Below are positions 8,275 to 17,074 of a stretch of DNA of 64,000 nt, piece by piece. Position numbers and translations under genes: made by a program. The stretch's first letter is position 1; the number at the start of each line of letters is the position of its first letter. The DNA lies in assembly GCA_963742875.1 (NCBI GenBank), contig CAVUNO010000005.1, positions 248,001 to 312,000 on the forward strand, written 5' to 3'. This DNA comes from Bog-532 sp963742875 (GTDB lineage Bacteria > Actinomycetota > Actinomycetes > Streptosporangiales > Streptosporangiaceae). The notes under the pieces were generated by a model. That model searched no databases and was not told the DNA's origin. It saw nothing but the letters and a program-made list of their open reading frames with translations.

Positions 8275-8620
8275 ACCGGCCAAGCGCGGAGCCGGTGACA
8301 TCGGGACCCGCGGTATCGGGGACCGGTGATATCGGGACCGGGGGATGTGGGGGATCGCGCCGGGGAAACGGCGGCCATTCCTGGCGGCCTAAATGTGCGC
8401 GTTCGGGGGTGGTGTGTTTCTCGTGCTGCCCGCCACCTTGGCGTTCGCTTAAGGGGGCAGTTTAGGTGTATTTTCCCGACTTGTTGCAGTGGCGAATAAA
8501 GTTATAAGAGCGAACTCGTGGCCGCCGTCGCCTGACGATGGCGCGCCGCGTAATTGGTCAATTCATTGCCTAACGGACCCGTGTTCTCCCGATGACTCGC
8601 CGCGGGGCTGCGCCTGGACG
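8275..8620. other. 346-base non-coding gap with short direct repeats
   Basis: The left part (about 8288-8345) repeats a GGTGAYATCGGGACC-type unit two to three times. The right part (about 8390-8530) is more AT-rich than the surroundings (TTTAGGTGTATTTTCCC, AATAAAGTTATAAG), which fits promoter DNA or an untranslated region. No gene, RNA fold or DosR-like box is convincing. The GGGACC repeats are only half-sites. Confidence 0.5.
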
Positions 8621-8791
8621 CTAGCGCGGACTCCGGGTGCCCCTGCGCTTACCGAGCCGCATCCCGCCGAAGACCAGGTTCGCCAGGAACAGCACGACCC
8701 CAATGATCAGCAGCCAGAACAGGCCCTTGAGCACGACACCCAGGATGCCCAGCGCGATCGCGACGATGATGATAAACAGAAATAGCGCCAT
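8621..8791 (-). CDS. Small two-helix hydrophobic protein (56 aa)
   Basis: A short gene from ATG at 8791 to TAG at 8621, encoding 56 residues. It begins MALFLFIIIVAIALGILG, then has a second hydrophobic run FWLLIIGVVLFLANLVFG and a basic tail GKRRGTRSPR. It matches in form the small hydrophobic two-transmembrane proteins common in actinomycetes, for which no function is established. The purine-rich AAGGATAAAGGC lies just upstream of the ATG as a ribosome site. The overlapping opposite-strand frames show no protein-like composition. Confidence 0.72.
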   Translation of the reverse strand: MALFLFIIIVAIALGILGVVLKGLFWLLIIGVVLFLANLVFGGMRLGKRRGTRSPR

Positions 8792-8827
8792 GCCTTTATC
8801 CTTCCCCGCTGCGCCCCGCCGTCACGT

Positions 8828-9181
8828 TTACCGCCGGGCCAGCAGGCGCTCCGTCTGGCCCGCATCATAGGGCAGCTCATAGTGCCTGAAGATGGCGGGC
8901 TCGTCGGGAGCCATCAGCTCCCCGTCGGTGTCGATCGACGGCGCGTCCCGGACCAGTTTCTTGGGGAAGGCCACCTTGAGGTGACCGGGGCCGACCTTCG
9001 CTCCGGCCGTGGGGACGAAGACCAGACGCGACCGTGACAGCATCCCGATCTTCACGGTCGCGAAAATGTACTCATCCGTCCGGGTATCGACGTAGAGGGC
9101 CTCGAGTTGGCCGATCTTTGACCCTGAGTCATCGACGACGTGGTGGCCACGCCACTCCCGAATATCATCGGCCTCAAACAC
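8828..9181 (-). CDS. PRC-barrel domain protein
   Basis: A 117-residue protein with a PRC-barrel in its first half: IREWRGHHVVDDSGSKIGQLEALYVDTRTDEYIFATVKIG, with the G-x-x-V-x-D/x-G-x-K-IG pattern of these small beta-barrels. PRC-barrels occur in photosynthetic reaction centre H and RimM but mostly in small stress-related proteins of unknown role. The C-terminal half is acidic and Pro-rich. It follows the small hydrophobic protein gene on the same strand (37-base gap, in the order PRC-barrel then hydrophobic protein), so the two may form an operon. Confidence 0.87.
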   Translation of the reverse strand: MFEADDIREWRGHHVVDDSGSKIGQLEALYVDTRTDEYIFATVKIGMLSRSRLVFVPTAGAKVGPGHLKVAFPKKLVRDAPSIDTDGELMAPDEPAIFRHYELPYDAGQTERLLARR

Positions 9182-9361
9182 CGGTGGGCGCCTCCGTCCG
9201 GTCCGCGATCATGTGGCGGCGCTAGCCGGGGAGGCTAGCTCACGTGACATTATGCTCGCTGTCCCGGTGTTTCCGTGCGAGCGGCGCGGCGGCCGTGACC
9301 GGGGCATACCCCGCCCGCCGCGGCGGTGGGCACCCAGCGTCCGGGCAGGAGGTGACTACCG

Positions 9362-10228
9362 ATGTGCCGATTGTTCGGCCTGCACGCCGGCGCCCCGGTG
9401 GATGCGGAGTTCTGGCTGATCGACGCGCCGGACAGTCTGGCGGCGCAGAGCCACCGCAATCCGGACGGCGCCGGGGTGGGAGCGTTCGGCGCCGGCGGGC
9501 GCCCCCAGCTGTCCAAGCAGCCGATCGCGGCCTGGCAGGACACCGAATTCGCCCGCACCGCGCGCCACCTGCACGGCACCACGTTCGTCGCGCACGTCCG
9601 CTACGCCAGCACCGGCGCGCACACCGTGGCCAACACGCACCCGTTCCTGCAGGACGGCCGGCTGTTCGCGCACAACGGCGTGGTGCAACGCCTGCCGGAT
9701 CTGGACCGGCGGCTCACCGAGCTGGGCACGGCGGACCTGGTGCACGGCGAGACCGACAGTGAGCGGGTCTTTGCCCTGATCACGGGGGAGACCAGAGGGC
9801 ACGGTGGCGACCTGGGCCGCGGGATCACCGCGGCGATCGGCTGGATCGCCGGCCACCTTCCGGTGTACGCGGTGAACCTGGTCCTGGCCACGGCGACGGA
9901 CCTGTGGGCGCTGCGCTATCCCGCGACGCACGAGCTGTACGTGCTGGACCGCCCGGCGGGCGGGACCGGGGCTGGGGCCGCCCTGGAGGTGCGGACCAGC
10001 CGGATCCACGCCCGCTCCCCGCACCTGGCGGCCCAGCCCTCGGTCGTCATCGCGAGCGAACGGATGGATGACGACGCCGCCTGGCGCCTGCTCGAGCCGG
10101 GGGAACTGCTGCACGCCGGACCCGATCTGCGCATCGACCGCAGCACGCCGTTCCCGCCCGAACCCCGCCACCTACTCCAGGTCTGCGACCTCGACCCCGC
10201 CGCGGCGGCCTCCCAGCACCCCGCCTGA
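9362..10228 (+). CDS. Class II glutamine amidotransferase
   Basis: A 288-residue protein of the GATase-4 (YafJ/EgtC-like) group. Cys2 after the initiator Met (MCRLFGLHAG) is the N-terminal nucleophile exposed after Met removal. The glutaminase site is recognisable in HRNPDGAGVG, FVAHVRYASTGAHTVANTHPF and FAHNGVV. Proteins of this group hydrolyse Gln or gamma-glutamyl amides; EgtC acts in ergothioneine synthesis, but no egt genes are nearby, so that role is not claimed. GGAGGTG just before the ATG is a strong ribosome site. Divergent from the PRC-barrel gene. Confidence 0.88.
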   Translation: MCRLFGLHAGAPVDAEFWLIDAPDSLAAQSHRNPDGAGVGAFGAGGRPQLSKQPIAAWQDTEFARTARHLHGTTFVAHVRYASTGAHTVANTHPFLQDGRLFAHNGVVQRLPDLDRRLTELGTADLVHGETDSERVFALITGETRGHGGDLGRGITAAIGWIAGHLPVYAVNLVLATATDLWALRYPATHELYVLDRPAGGTGAGAALEVRTSRIHARSPHLAAQPSVVIASERMDDDAAWRLLEPGELLHAGPDLRIDRSTPFPPEPRHLLQVCDLDPAAAASQHPA

Positions 10229-10538
10229 TCGGGATCCCATTGACGCGCGCCTGCCACGGCGGGGGAGGGCGACCGAGATATATGTCTTTCCCGGCTGCCT
10301 GGAATCCGCCCGGCTGGTGAAGCCGCCGATTTTCCGCCGCTCACTCATTAGCGGACAAACCACGACTAATATGCGCTATCAGCATAGGTTATGAAAAATG
10401 TCAGTTATAAATAGCTCAGCGCAATGCGGTGTGCTCGGCGGCAAAGAGCAGCTGATCGGAAAAGGTGTCATAAGGGTATCGGGCGTGCTATACAACTTTA
10501 GGACCGGTGCTGGCCGCGTTATACAGGAAGGGGACGTT
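10229..10538. other. 310-base AT-richer leader of the STAND ATPase gene
   Basis: This gap is clearly less GC-rich than the flanking genes (for example around 10330-10430, TTATGAAAAATGTCAGTTATAAATAG). It probably carries the promoter of the downstream ATPase. An in-frame ATG at 10398 could extend that protein by 47 residues, but it has no ribosome site and the encoded segment is of low complexity. Lower GC could also signal acquired DNA. Confidence 0.45.
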
Positions 10539-12497
10539 ATGGTGGCGAGGCTGATTTGTTTACGCCCGGGTAACTTCGCATTAACGGAAGAATCGGCCCT
10601 GGTCGAGGCTGCTTCCCCGGCAGGCCGGGAGGCGCCAGGCGCGGAAGTGGTCCACTTGCCGCATTACGCCCGGCACGCCAGGACGGCGGAGCTGGAGCCG
10701 CCCGTCGCGACGTTTCTCCCGATCCGCTCGGCCGAGCGCCGGCGCTGGTCGGCGGAGCTCGCGGGCCCGGCCGTGGCCGGGCTCGTACTGCATGGCGTCG
10801 GCGGGATCGGCAAGTCGGCGCTCGCCGCCCAGATCGCCGAGCGGGTAGGCCGGCTCGAACCAGCTTGCGTGACCACGATCCTCAGTGGTGAGGTGACCGC
10901 GGACGCCTTTCTCGCCGGGCTCGCGGCCGCCCTGCGCCGGTACCCCACGGCGGCCGCCCGGGGCGGCAGCACGGCGGAGGCGGCGGCGGCGGTGGCGGCC
11001 CGGACTGAGCTGCCCTGGGCTCAGCGCTTCGCCATGCTGCGCCGGCACGTCCTCGATCAGGTACCTGTGCTCCTCGTGCTCGACAACTTCGACGACAACC
11101 TGTCGCTGGAAGCCGGCACGTGCACTATTCGCGACCCGTCGCTCATCGAGCTCCTGACCAGCTGGGCCGGCCCACCGCACCGGGGCCGGGTCCTGATCAC
11201 CTGCCGTCACCGGTTCGCCGTACCCGACAAAGCCGCGTCCCGGCTGGGGTTCCGTCACCTTGGGCCGCTGTCCCGCTCCGGCGCGATCGAGCTGGCGATG
11301 TCCCTGGCCGCCCTGCGGCTGCTCGGCGAAGAGGAACTGGACCGCGCCTGGCGGCTGCTGGGCGGTCATCCCCGGGCCATGGAGTACCTGGACGCGCTGC
11401 TCCTGACCGGTGACGTCCGCTTCCCGGCGCTGGCCGAGCGCCTCGCCGGGGCGATCCAGGGGCACGCGGACCGCCCAGCGGCCCGCCCCGGGCTCGCCGC
11501 GCCGACCGAATTGCCATTGCCGACCACGGAGACGGCCGCCCTGGCCGTCGCCGACCTGCTGCTGGGCGACCTGTTCAATCAGCTCAGCGCCGAGGCGCAG
11601 GGCCTGCTGATCCGCGCCTCCGTCTACCGCGCGCCGATCGGCCGCGACGTCCCGCTGCTCCCCGTCGGTCAGTACAGCCCGGCCGAGCTGGCCGGCCTGC
11701 TCGACGAATGCCGGGCCACCGGCCTGCTGGCGGCCGACCCCGCGGACGACCCGGCCTCGGTGTTCGTGCACCGGTGGACCGCCGGCGAGCTGCACCGCCG
11801 GCTGGCCGAACGGCAGCGGGGCGGTGAGGTCATCGGGGCTCACCGGCGCGCCGCCGAGTACTGGCGGTGGCGCATCACCGCCTGGCCGCATGACCACCGC
11901 GCCGAGCGCGAGGCCGGCTACCACCTGCTCCAGGTGAGCGACCTGACCCGGCAGACTCCGGCCGAGGGCAGGCACCGGTCGCGGCCCCGGCGGCGGCTGC
12001 GCCCGTTCGTGCTGGCGGCCATCGCCATGGCCGTGGCCGTCTTCCTGGCCGCCGTGGCCGCGGCCGCTTTCCTGGCCGCCGAGGCCAGCGGTGCCCTGTC
12101 CGGCGGGGGCCAGGTGTCCCGCCTGCAGGCCGCCGCCGACGGGACAGCGGCCAGCCCAGCCGACGCGATCCGCCATCATTTCGCCGGGCCCAGCCCGGTC
12201 GCCCTGCTCCAGGCGCAGGCGACCCGGTTGGTCCAGGTCGCCGCGCCCAGCCCGGTCAGCTCTGCGGCGTCGGCGCAGCCGGTGCTGCCGACGCGGGATG
12301 TAGCGCCTTGTCACCGCTGCGGTGTCCGCTGGCCGGCCAGCAGGGTCCGCGCCCGGGTGATGCGTGCGTCGAGATCCGCCAGGAAGGCGTCCAGCGCGGC
12401 CCGTTTGGCCTCGACCGTGGCGCGGAGGCCTTCGTGCAGGGTGAGGCACTCACAGGTCAGCTGCCGGCGCTCTTCGGCAGTGGTCCGCTCGTCTTGA
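10539..12497 (+). CDS. STAND/NB-ARC-like P-loop ATPase with C-terminal transmembrane helix
   Basis: About 652 residues from ATG 10539, which has AGGAAGG 7 bases upstream. The NTPase core has Walker A GVGGIGKSALA, Walker B VPVLLVLDNFDD, a sensor-like RVLITCRHRF and the GGHPRAMEYLDALL segment typical of STAND/NB-ARC switches. A winged-helix-like region follows, then a strong hydrophobic helix (FVLAAIAMAVAVFLAAVAAAAFLA). STAND ATPases act as signal-activated scaffolds in regulation, antiphage defence or cell death. The N-terminal 80 residues lack a recognised effector domain. The last 62 residues overlap the convergent merR gene and look like antisense reading, so the true end may be near 12310. 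Confidence 0.75.
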   Translation: MVARLICLRPGNFALTEESALVEAASPAGREAPGAEVVHLPHYARHARTAELEPPVATFLPIRSAERRRWSAELAGPAVAGLVLHGVGGIGKSALAAQIAERVGRLEPACVTTILSGEVTADAFLAGLAAALRRYPTAAARGGSTAEAAAAVAARTELPWAQRFAMLRRHVLDQVPVLLVLDNFDDNLSLEAGTCTIRDPSLIELLTSWAGPPHRGRVLITCRHRFAVPDKAASRLGFRHLGPLSRSGAIELAMSLAALRLLGEEELDRAWRLLGGHPRAMEYLDALLLTGDVRFPALAERLAGAIQGHADRPAARPGLAAPTELPLPTTETAALAVADLLLGDLFNQLSAEAQGLLIRASVYRAPIGRDVPLLPVGQYSPAELAGLLDECRATGLLAADPADDPASVFVHRWTAGELHRRLAERQRGGEVIGAHRRAAEYWRWRITAWPHDHRAEREAGYHLLQVSDLTRQTPAEGRHRSRPRRRLRPFVLAAIAMAVAVFLAAVAAAAFLAAEASGALSGGGQVSRLQAAADGTAASPADAIRHHFAGPSPVALLQAQATRLVQVAAPSPVSSAASAQPVLPTRDVAPCHRCGVRWPASRVRARVMRASRSARKASSAARLASTVARRPSCRVRHSQVSCRRSSAVVRSS

Positions 12498-12901
12498 TAA
12501 GTCTGCCGGATCTGCGCGATCCGGTCCTCGTTGCGTAGCACCAGCGCCACCTCGTCCAGGTTGAGGCCGAGCAGCGTCTTCAGCTCCATGATCCGTTCCA
12601 CCCGGGCGACGTCGCTCTCCGAATAGCGCCGCAGGCCGCCGGGCGTGGTACTGGCCGGGACGATCAGGCCTATTTGCTGGTAGTAGCGCAGCGCCCGTTC
12701 GGATACGCCGAGGCGCTGCGCCGCTGCACCAATCCCGAGCAGCCGCTGGCTCCCGGCGCCGGCCGCATGCCGCGCGCCCGCCGAGCGACCAGCCACATGC
12801 TCCGCGTCCGCCGAGTCACCGGGGGCGTGCTCCGGGTCCGCCGAGCCATCCGCTCGCCCGCTGGTCTCCTGGGCCGAACGGGCCCCGGTCATCGCCTTCA
12901 C
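12311..12901 (-). CDS. MerR-family transcriptional regulator
   Basis: About 196 residues (GTG 12901 with GGAGAGG 9 bases upstream; ATG 12892 is the alternative). A 55-residue Ala/Gly/Ser-rich disordered leader precedes the MerR HTH: LGIGAAAQRLGVSERALRYYQQIGLIVPA, the wing GGLRRYSESDVARVERI and the LKTLLGLNLDEVALVL helix. A dimerisation coiled coil runs to the end. No Cys cluster for metals is seen, so it belongs to the drug/general-stress MerR group. It directly follows the MFS gene (stop 12906), so both form an operon in which the regulator probably controls the pump. Confidence 0.9.
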   Translation of the reverse strand: MKAMTGARSAQETSGRADGSADPEHAPGDSADAEHVAGRSAGARHAAGAGSQRLLGIGAAAQRLGVSERALRYYQQIGLIVPASTTPGGLRRYSESDVARVERIMELKTLLGLNLDEVALVLRNEDRIAQIRQTYQDERTTAEERRQLTCECLTLHEGLRATVEAKRAALDAFLADLDARITRARTLLAGQRTPQR

Positions 12902-12905
12902 CGGC

Positions 12906-14924
12906 TCACGCCTCTCCCCGCGGTACGCCGGATTCCTCATCCGCGCCGGTAATCGTCGGCGGCGGCGTTCCGTTCGCCCGCTGCCCGCTGGCGGCGTGCC
13001 CCTCGTCGCCGGGCCGCTTGCCGTTGGCGGGGCGCATCCCGTTCGTGGATCGCCCGCCGTCCGCGGCCGCGTGCCGGTTCGGGTCCGGGTGCCCGTTGCG
13101 GGTGACCGCCCCATGGCCGATGGTGTCGGCGGCGTCCTGGCCATCGGTCGCGAGGGGCTCCAGGCCCAGCAGGCCGCCCACCTCGGCCGCCCCCTCGGCC
13201 AGTTCTTCGGCCACCGGCTCCGCCCGGTGCATGTAACGCTGGCCACGGAGGGCGGAGGCGACGATGGCGATCGCGGTCGCGATGGCGGCGAAGGTAAAGG
13301 CCAGGTGCAAGCCGTCGGCGAAGGGCTGCTCGATCAGCTTGGGGAAGAACGACCGGCCGGTGATGTAGGCGGCCTGGCCGGGTGGCAGGTGCTGCAGCGC
13401 CCCGGTCGGCCCGAGCAGTTCCTTGATCGGGTTGTACCCGAGGAACGCCGAGAACAGGCTGCCGATCGGCGGTTCGCTGGCGACCGTGTGCGCGGCCGCG
13501 GGGCTGACGCCCGCCGCGACCAGCCCGCTGTACAGGTGCTTGGGCAGGTGGGAGGCCAGTCCGAGGGTGACGATGGTGAAGAACAGCCCCATGGACAGCA
13601 CGGTGGCCGAGTTCTGGAAGGTGTTCAGCATGCCCGCGCCCGCGCCGCGCTGGTCCGGCGGCAGGCTGTTCATGACGGAGGCCTGGTTGGGGGAGAAGAA
13701 CAGCCCCATCCCGACCGCGAACAGGAAAATGAGCAGGGCGAACCAGATGTAGCTGAAGTTGATCGGCAGCAGTTCCAGCAGCAGGAAGGCCGCGCCGGAG
13801 ACGATCAGCCCGGCCGTGGCCAGCAGCCGCGCGCCGTAGCGGTCGGACATCCAGCCCGCCAGCGGGCCTACGATCAGGAACCCGACGGTCAGCGGCACCA
13901 TGGCGAGACCAGCCCACAGCGGGGTCTGGCTGAAGCTGTAGCCGTGGTGCGGCAGCCAGATGCCCTGCAGCCAGATGATCAGCATGAACTGCAGGCCGCC
14001 CCGGCCGAGGGCGCCCAGCAGGCCGGCGATGTTGCCGGCCGTGAAGGCCCGGATCCGGAACAGACCCAGCCGGAACATCGGCTGCGGCACCTTGGTCTCC
14101 ACCCAGGCGAACAGGGCCAGGATGGCGATCCCGCCGAAGACCGCAGTCAGCACAAAGGGGCTGGTCCACCCGGTGGGGTGGCCGCCGTAGGGCAGCAGCG
14201 AGTACACGATCCCGGTCAGCAGAGCGACCAGTCCGATCGCGAACAGGGCGTTGCCCAGCCAGTCGATCTTGGCCGGGATGCGGATGCCGTTGTCGCGGAG
14301 CACGAGGTAGGCCCAGACCGTGCCGAACAGCCCGAACGGGACGGACACCAGGAACACCAGCCGCCACTCGATGGGGGCGAGCACGCCGCCCAGTATCAGG
14401 CCGAGGAACGAGCCGGTGATGGCGGCGATGCCGTTGATCCCCATCGCCTTGCCCCGCTCGTCCTGCGGGAAGGCGTCGGTCAGGATCGCCGTCGAGTTGG
14501 CGAACAGGAACGCGCCGCCGACGCCCTGGAAGATCCGCATGATGATGATCCACAAGGCGCCGGCTGGGCCGGTCAGCCACGTTATGGACAGCATGATCGA
14601 GAAGAACGTGAAGACCGCGAAGCCGAGGTTGTACATCTTGACCCGGCCGTAGATGTCGCCCACCCGGCCCAGGCTGACCACCAGCACCGCGGTGACCAGC
14701 ACGAAGCCCATGAACACCCAGAGGAAGTAGCCGGTATTCGACGGCACCAGCGGGTTGAGGCTGATCCCCCGGAACAGCGCCGGCAGGGAGATCAGCAGGA
14801 TCGACTGATTGATCGTCACCATCAGGATCCCGAGCGTGGTGTTGGACAGCGCGATCCACTTGTAGTGGACGCCCCGGCCGCCCGGCGCGACGGGAGAAGC
14901 CGACGTATTTCCCGCCACAGACAT
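12906..14924 (-). CDS. MFS drug:H+ antiporter, DHA2 (EmrB/QacA) type
   Basis: A 672-residue, probably 14-helix exporter. Helix 1 starts at WIALSNTTLGILMVTINQSILLISLPALF, and motif A-like VVSLGRVGDIYGRVKMYNLGF and motif C-like GAFLFANSTAILTDAFPQDERGKAMGING are visible. DHA2 proteins exchange hydrophobic drugs for protons in the inner membrane. The unusually long cytoplasmic tail (from about residue 585) is hydrophilic and rich in Asn, Gly and Arg. A GGGGAGTTCC site precedes the ATG. First gene of an MFS-merR operon. The substrate is not predictable. Confidence 0.92.
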   Translation of the reverse strand: MSVAGNTSASPVAPGGRGVHYKWIALSNTTLGILMVTINQSILLISLPALFRGISLNPLVPSNTGYFLWVFMGFVLVTAVLVVSLGRVGDIYGRVKMYNLGFAVFTFFSIMLSITWLTGPAGALWIIIMRIFQGVGGAFLFANSTAILTDAFPQDERGKAMGINGIAAITGSFLGLILGGVLAPIEWRLVFLVSVPFGLFGTVWAYLVLRDNGIRIPAKIDWLGNALFAIGLVALLTGIVYSLLPYGGHPTGWTSPFVLTAVFGGIAILALFAWVETKVPQPMFRLGLFRIRAFTAGNIAGLLGALGRGGLQFMLIIWLQGIWLPHHGYSFSQTPLWAGLAMVPLTVGFLIVGPLAGWMSDRYGARLLATAGLIVSGAAFLLLELLPINFSYIWFALLIFLFAVGMGLFFSPNQASVMNSLPPDQRGAGAGMLNTFQNSATVLSMGLFFTIVTLGLASHLPKHLYSGLVAAGVSPAAAHTVASEPPIGSLFSAFLGYNPIKELLGPTGALQHLPPGQAAYITGRSFFPKLIEQPFADGLHLAFTFAAIATAIAIVASALRGQRYMHRAEPVAEELAEGAAEVGGLLGLEPLATDGQDAADTIGHGAVTRNGHPDPNRHAAADGGRSTNGMRPANGKRPGDEGHAASGQRANGTPPPTITGADEESGVPRGEA

Positions 14925-14979
14925 GGAACTCCCCAGATTCAGCGATGATGCGAAGTCCGCAGCTGAATCGTAACGGAAC

Positions 14980-14989
14980 TTGACGTCAA
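14980..14989. promoter_or_regulatory. Palindrome TTGACGTCAA upstream of the MFS-merR operon
   Basis: A perfect 10-bp palindrome, extended imperfectly to AACTTGACGTCAACGTT, lies 56 bases before the MFS start. MerR regulators bind dyads lying within long-spaced promoters of the genes they control, so this is the best candidate operator. TTGACG could also serve as the -35 element. Confidence 0.45.
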
Positions 14990-15173
14990 CGTTAGATCGG
15001 GGGTCGGCGATGCCGGGGGCCGCGTATCACTTACTTTTGGTAGTTAAAGTCGTAGGCGAGTTCCCCCGAGAGTGCCCGGCGACGCCCGGCGCTGATCGTG
15101 ACTTCGCTATACCTGCGGGCCTGCGGGGCCGAATCTCCTATGTTCTGGCTTGCCATGAGGCCGGAACACTGCC

Positions 15174-17060
15174 TTGCTGCGGAGCCGGAATAAAGGCGTT
15201 GTGCGCCGGATTACGATCGACAGCGGGGTAGAGAAGGCCGGTCCAGTCCCAGCCAGCACTGACGCCTCAGGAGATGTGACGCAGGGTGATCCAGACGTGG
15301 CGGGCCGGGCGCCGTTCCGGGCCAGGCCCGGCGCGATGCTGAGACGCCGCGGCGCCGGCGGGAGAGCACGGGTAACCCCCCCCGGCCGCGGCGGGGGATT
15401 TGCCCGGCGCCCGGGACTGATCGTGGTGGCGGTCGCCGTGCCGATGGCGGAGGCCGCCGTGGTGAATGCCGTCACGCCGTCGGCGCGCGTGCTGGCTCCC
15501 CAGGTCACCGCCCTGGCCCCGCTCGCGGTGTTTCACGACCTGAGGTGGCTGTTCGGCTTCGGCGGGACCTGGCCGCGTTTCGTCCTGGCTCTGGCCGGTG
15601 TGGTGGTGGCCCGCAGCGTTCTCGACGCGGCCCTGGCCTGGCTGGCCTGGCCCGGGGGACAGGCCCGCCCGCGGCCAGCGGTCCTGCTCGGCTCCGGCGC
15701 CATCCTCACCCTCGGTGCGGGACTGCTGATGTCCCCGCTGGTCACGCTGACGTTCGGGGTGGCCCTGCTGCCGTTCTCCTGGCCGTTCCTCGGGGCGCTG
15801 CCGGCGCTGATCCTGTTCGCTCTGCTGCTGAGCCACGGGGCCACCGCGAGCGGGTGGTGGCGGACCCTCCCGCCGCTCCGTTCGGCTGAGTGGCTCGTCG
15901 CCGATTTCCTGGCGCTTTCCGTGGCCGCGGTAGTGATCGGCCGGTTGCCGGCCGGGTGGGCGGTGCCGGTGACCGGGCTGGCCGGGATCGTCAACGGGCG
16001 GGCCTGGTACGGCGTCGCCTCGTCGCTCGCGGTGCCCGGCGCGGCGGGCCGCTTCTGGCGGCCGACAGGACGGATCCCGATCGCGCCCGTTGCCGCCGTG
16101 CTGTCCGTCGCGCTCGTCATCGGCGTGGTCCGGGCCGGTTTCACGGTCGCGGCGGCCCCCCAGCACCAGGTGATCCGGGTGGCCGCGGGAGCCCAGGTGG
16201 CCGCAGTGCCGCCGCCCGCCCCGGCGCCAGCCCGGACGCCGCAGACCGGGCACGGCCCAGCCGTGCTGGAGATCAAGGGGTTCGGGTCCTCCTGCTGCGC
16301 CCAGTCGTCCCTCCGCGCCGTCGCCGGAAATGCGGTCGCCGAGCAGTTCTCCTACCGGGGGCTGGACGCTCAGGGGAGGCCGCTGCCGCAGGGCCCGGCC
16401 GCCAGCGACCTGCCGCTGTCTGTTCTGGGCGACCGCATCGCCGCTCAGGTGGAGAAACTGCACCAGCAGACCGGCCGGCCGGTCGACCTCGTGGGGGAGA
16501 GCGAGGGCACGCTCGGTATCTACGCGATGCTGGCCCGGCACCCCGGCGTGCCGGTCGGATCCATCGTGCTGCTCAGCCCGATCGTCGCGCCCGGCCAGGT
16601 CAGCTACCCCGTGGACAGCCAGGGCAGCCTCGGGGACGTGCCCGGTTACGCGCTGCAGGCCGTCGTCTGGTTCATCGGCGGCCTGTCGCCGTTCGGCACG
16701 TCCGGAGCCGAAGCGCTGATCAACTCGGTGGACCGCGACGGCGCTCAGTACGCGCAGGAGGCGGCCCGGGAGACCCGCCAGCACCCGCTGCGCTGGATGG
16801 CCGTCGTCCCGCTCGCGGACAGCCTCACGCTGCCCGCCTGCCAGTTGCCCCCGCACACGCTCGTGGTCCCCGCTCTGCACGGCGGACTGCTCGGCAACCC
16901 GGGCGTTCAGCAGGCGGTGCGCAGCTTCCTCAGCGGCGGCGGCGTCCACGGCCAGCCGCCCATGCAGGACGCGGCGGAGATCGTCGCCCAGGCGGCCGCG
17001 GCGTGGCGGATGCCGGAACTCGTCGCTTCGTCACCGCCCTGCCCCGCCTCCCTGCCCTGA
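15174..17060 (+). CDS. Membrane-anchored alpha/beta hydrolase (lipase/cutinase-like domain)
   Basis: Up to 628 residues from TTG 15174; the true start is uncertain (GTG 15297 or ATG 15336 would omit a disordered Arg/Gly-rich leader). About six hydrophobic helices come first (for example LIVVAVAVPMAEAAVVNAV, AVLLGSGAILTLGAGLLMSPLVTLTFGVALLPF and PIAPVAAVLSVALVIGVVRAG). A Pro-rich linker leads to an extracytoplasmic hydrolase domain with the nucleophile elbow GESEGT (GxSxG). A CC pair in FGSSCCAQSS and a C-terminal His (ALHGG) are candidate disulfide and catalytic positions. The domain resembles secreted lipases or esterases; the substrate is unknown. Confidence 0.72.
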   Translation: MLRSRNKGVVRRITIDSGVEKAGPVPASTDASGDVTQGDPDVAGRAPFRARPGAMLRRRGAGGRARVTPPGRGGGFARRPGLIVVAVAVPMAEAAVVNAVTPSARVLAPQVTALAPLAVFHDLRWLFGFGGTWPRFVLALAGVVVARSVLDAALAWLAWPGGQARPRPAVLLGSGAILTLGAGLLMSPLVTLTFGVALLPFSWPFLGALPALILFALLLSHGATASGWWRTLPPLRSAEWLVADFLALSVAAVVIGRLPAGWAVPVTGLAGIVNGRAWYGVASSLAVPGAAGRFWRPTGRIPIAPVAAVLSVALVIGVVRAGFTVAAAPQHQVIRVAAGAQVAAVPPPAPAPARTPQTGHGPAVLEIKGFGSSCCAQSSLRAVAGNAVAEQFSYRGLDAQGRPLPQGPAASDLPLSVLGDRIAAQVEKLHQQTGRPVDLVGESEGTLGIYAMLARHPGVPVGSIVLLSPIVAPGQVSYPVDSQGSLGDVPGYALQAVVWFIGGLSPFGTSGAEALINSVDRDGAQYAQEAARETRQHPLRWMAVVPLADSLTLPACQLPPHTLVVPALHGGLLGNPGVQQAVRSFLSGGGVHGQPPMQDAAEIVAQAAAAWRMPELVASSPPCPASLP

Positions 17061-17074
17061 AGCCACCCGGGCGG

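Noticed and set aside
10581..12449. 622-codon minus frame opposite the STAND ATPase
   Set aside because: No motifs and biased composition; the opposite strand has clear Walker motifs.
12996..14948. Long plus-strand open frame opposite the MFS exporter
   Set aside because: Composition is Arg/Gln/Asp-rich antisense reading of a clear membrane protein; a typical high-GC shadow.
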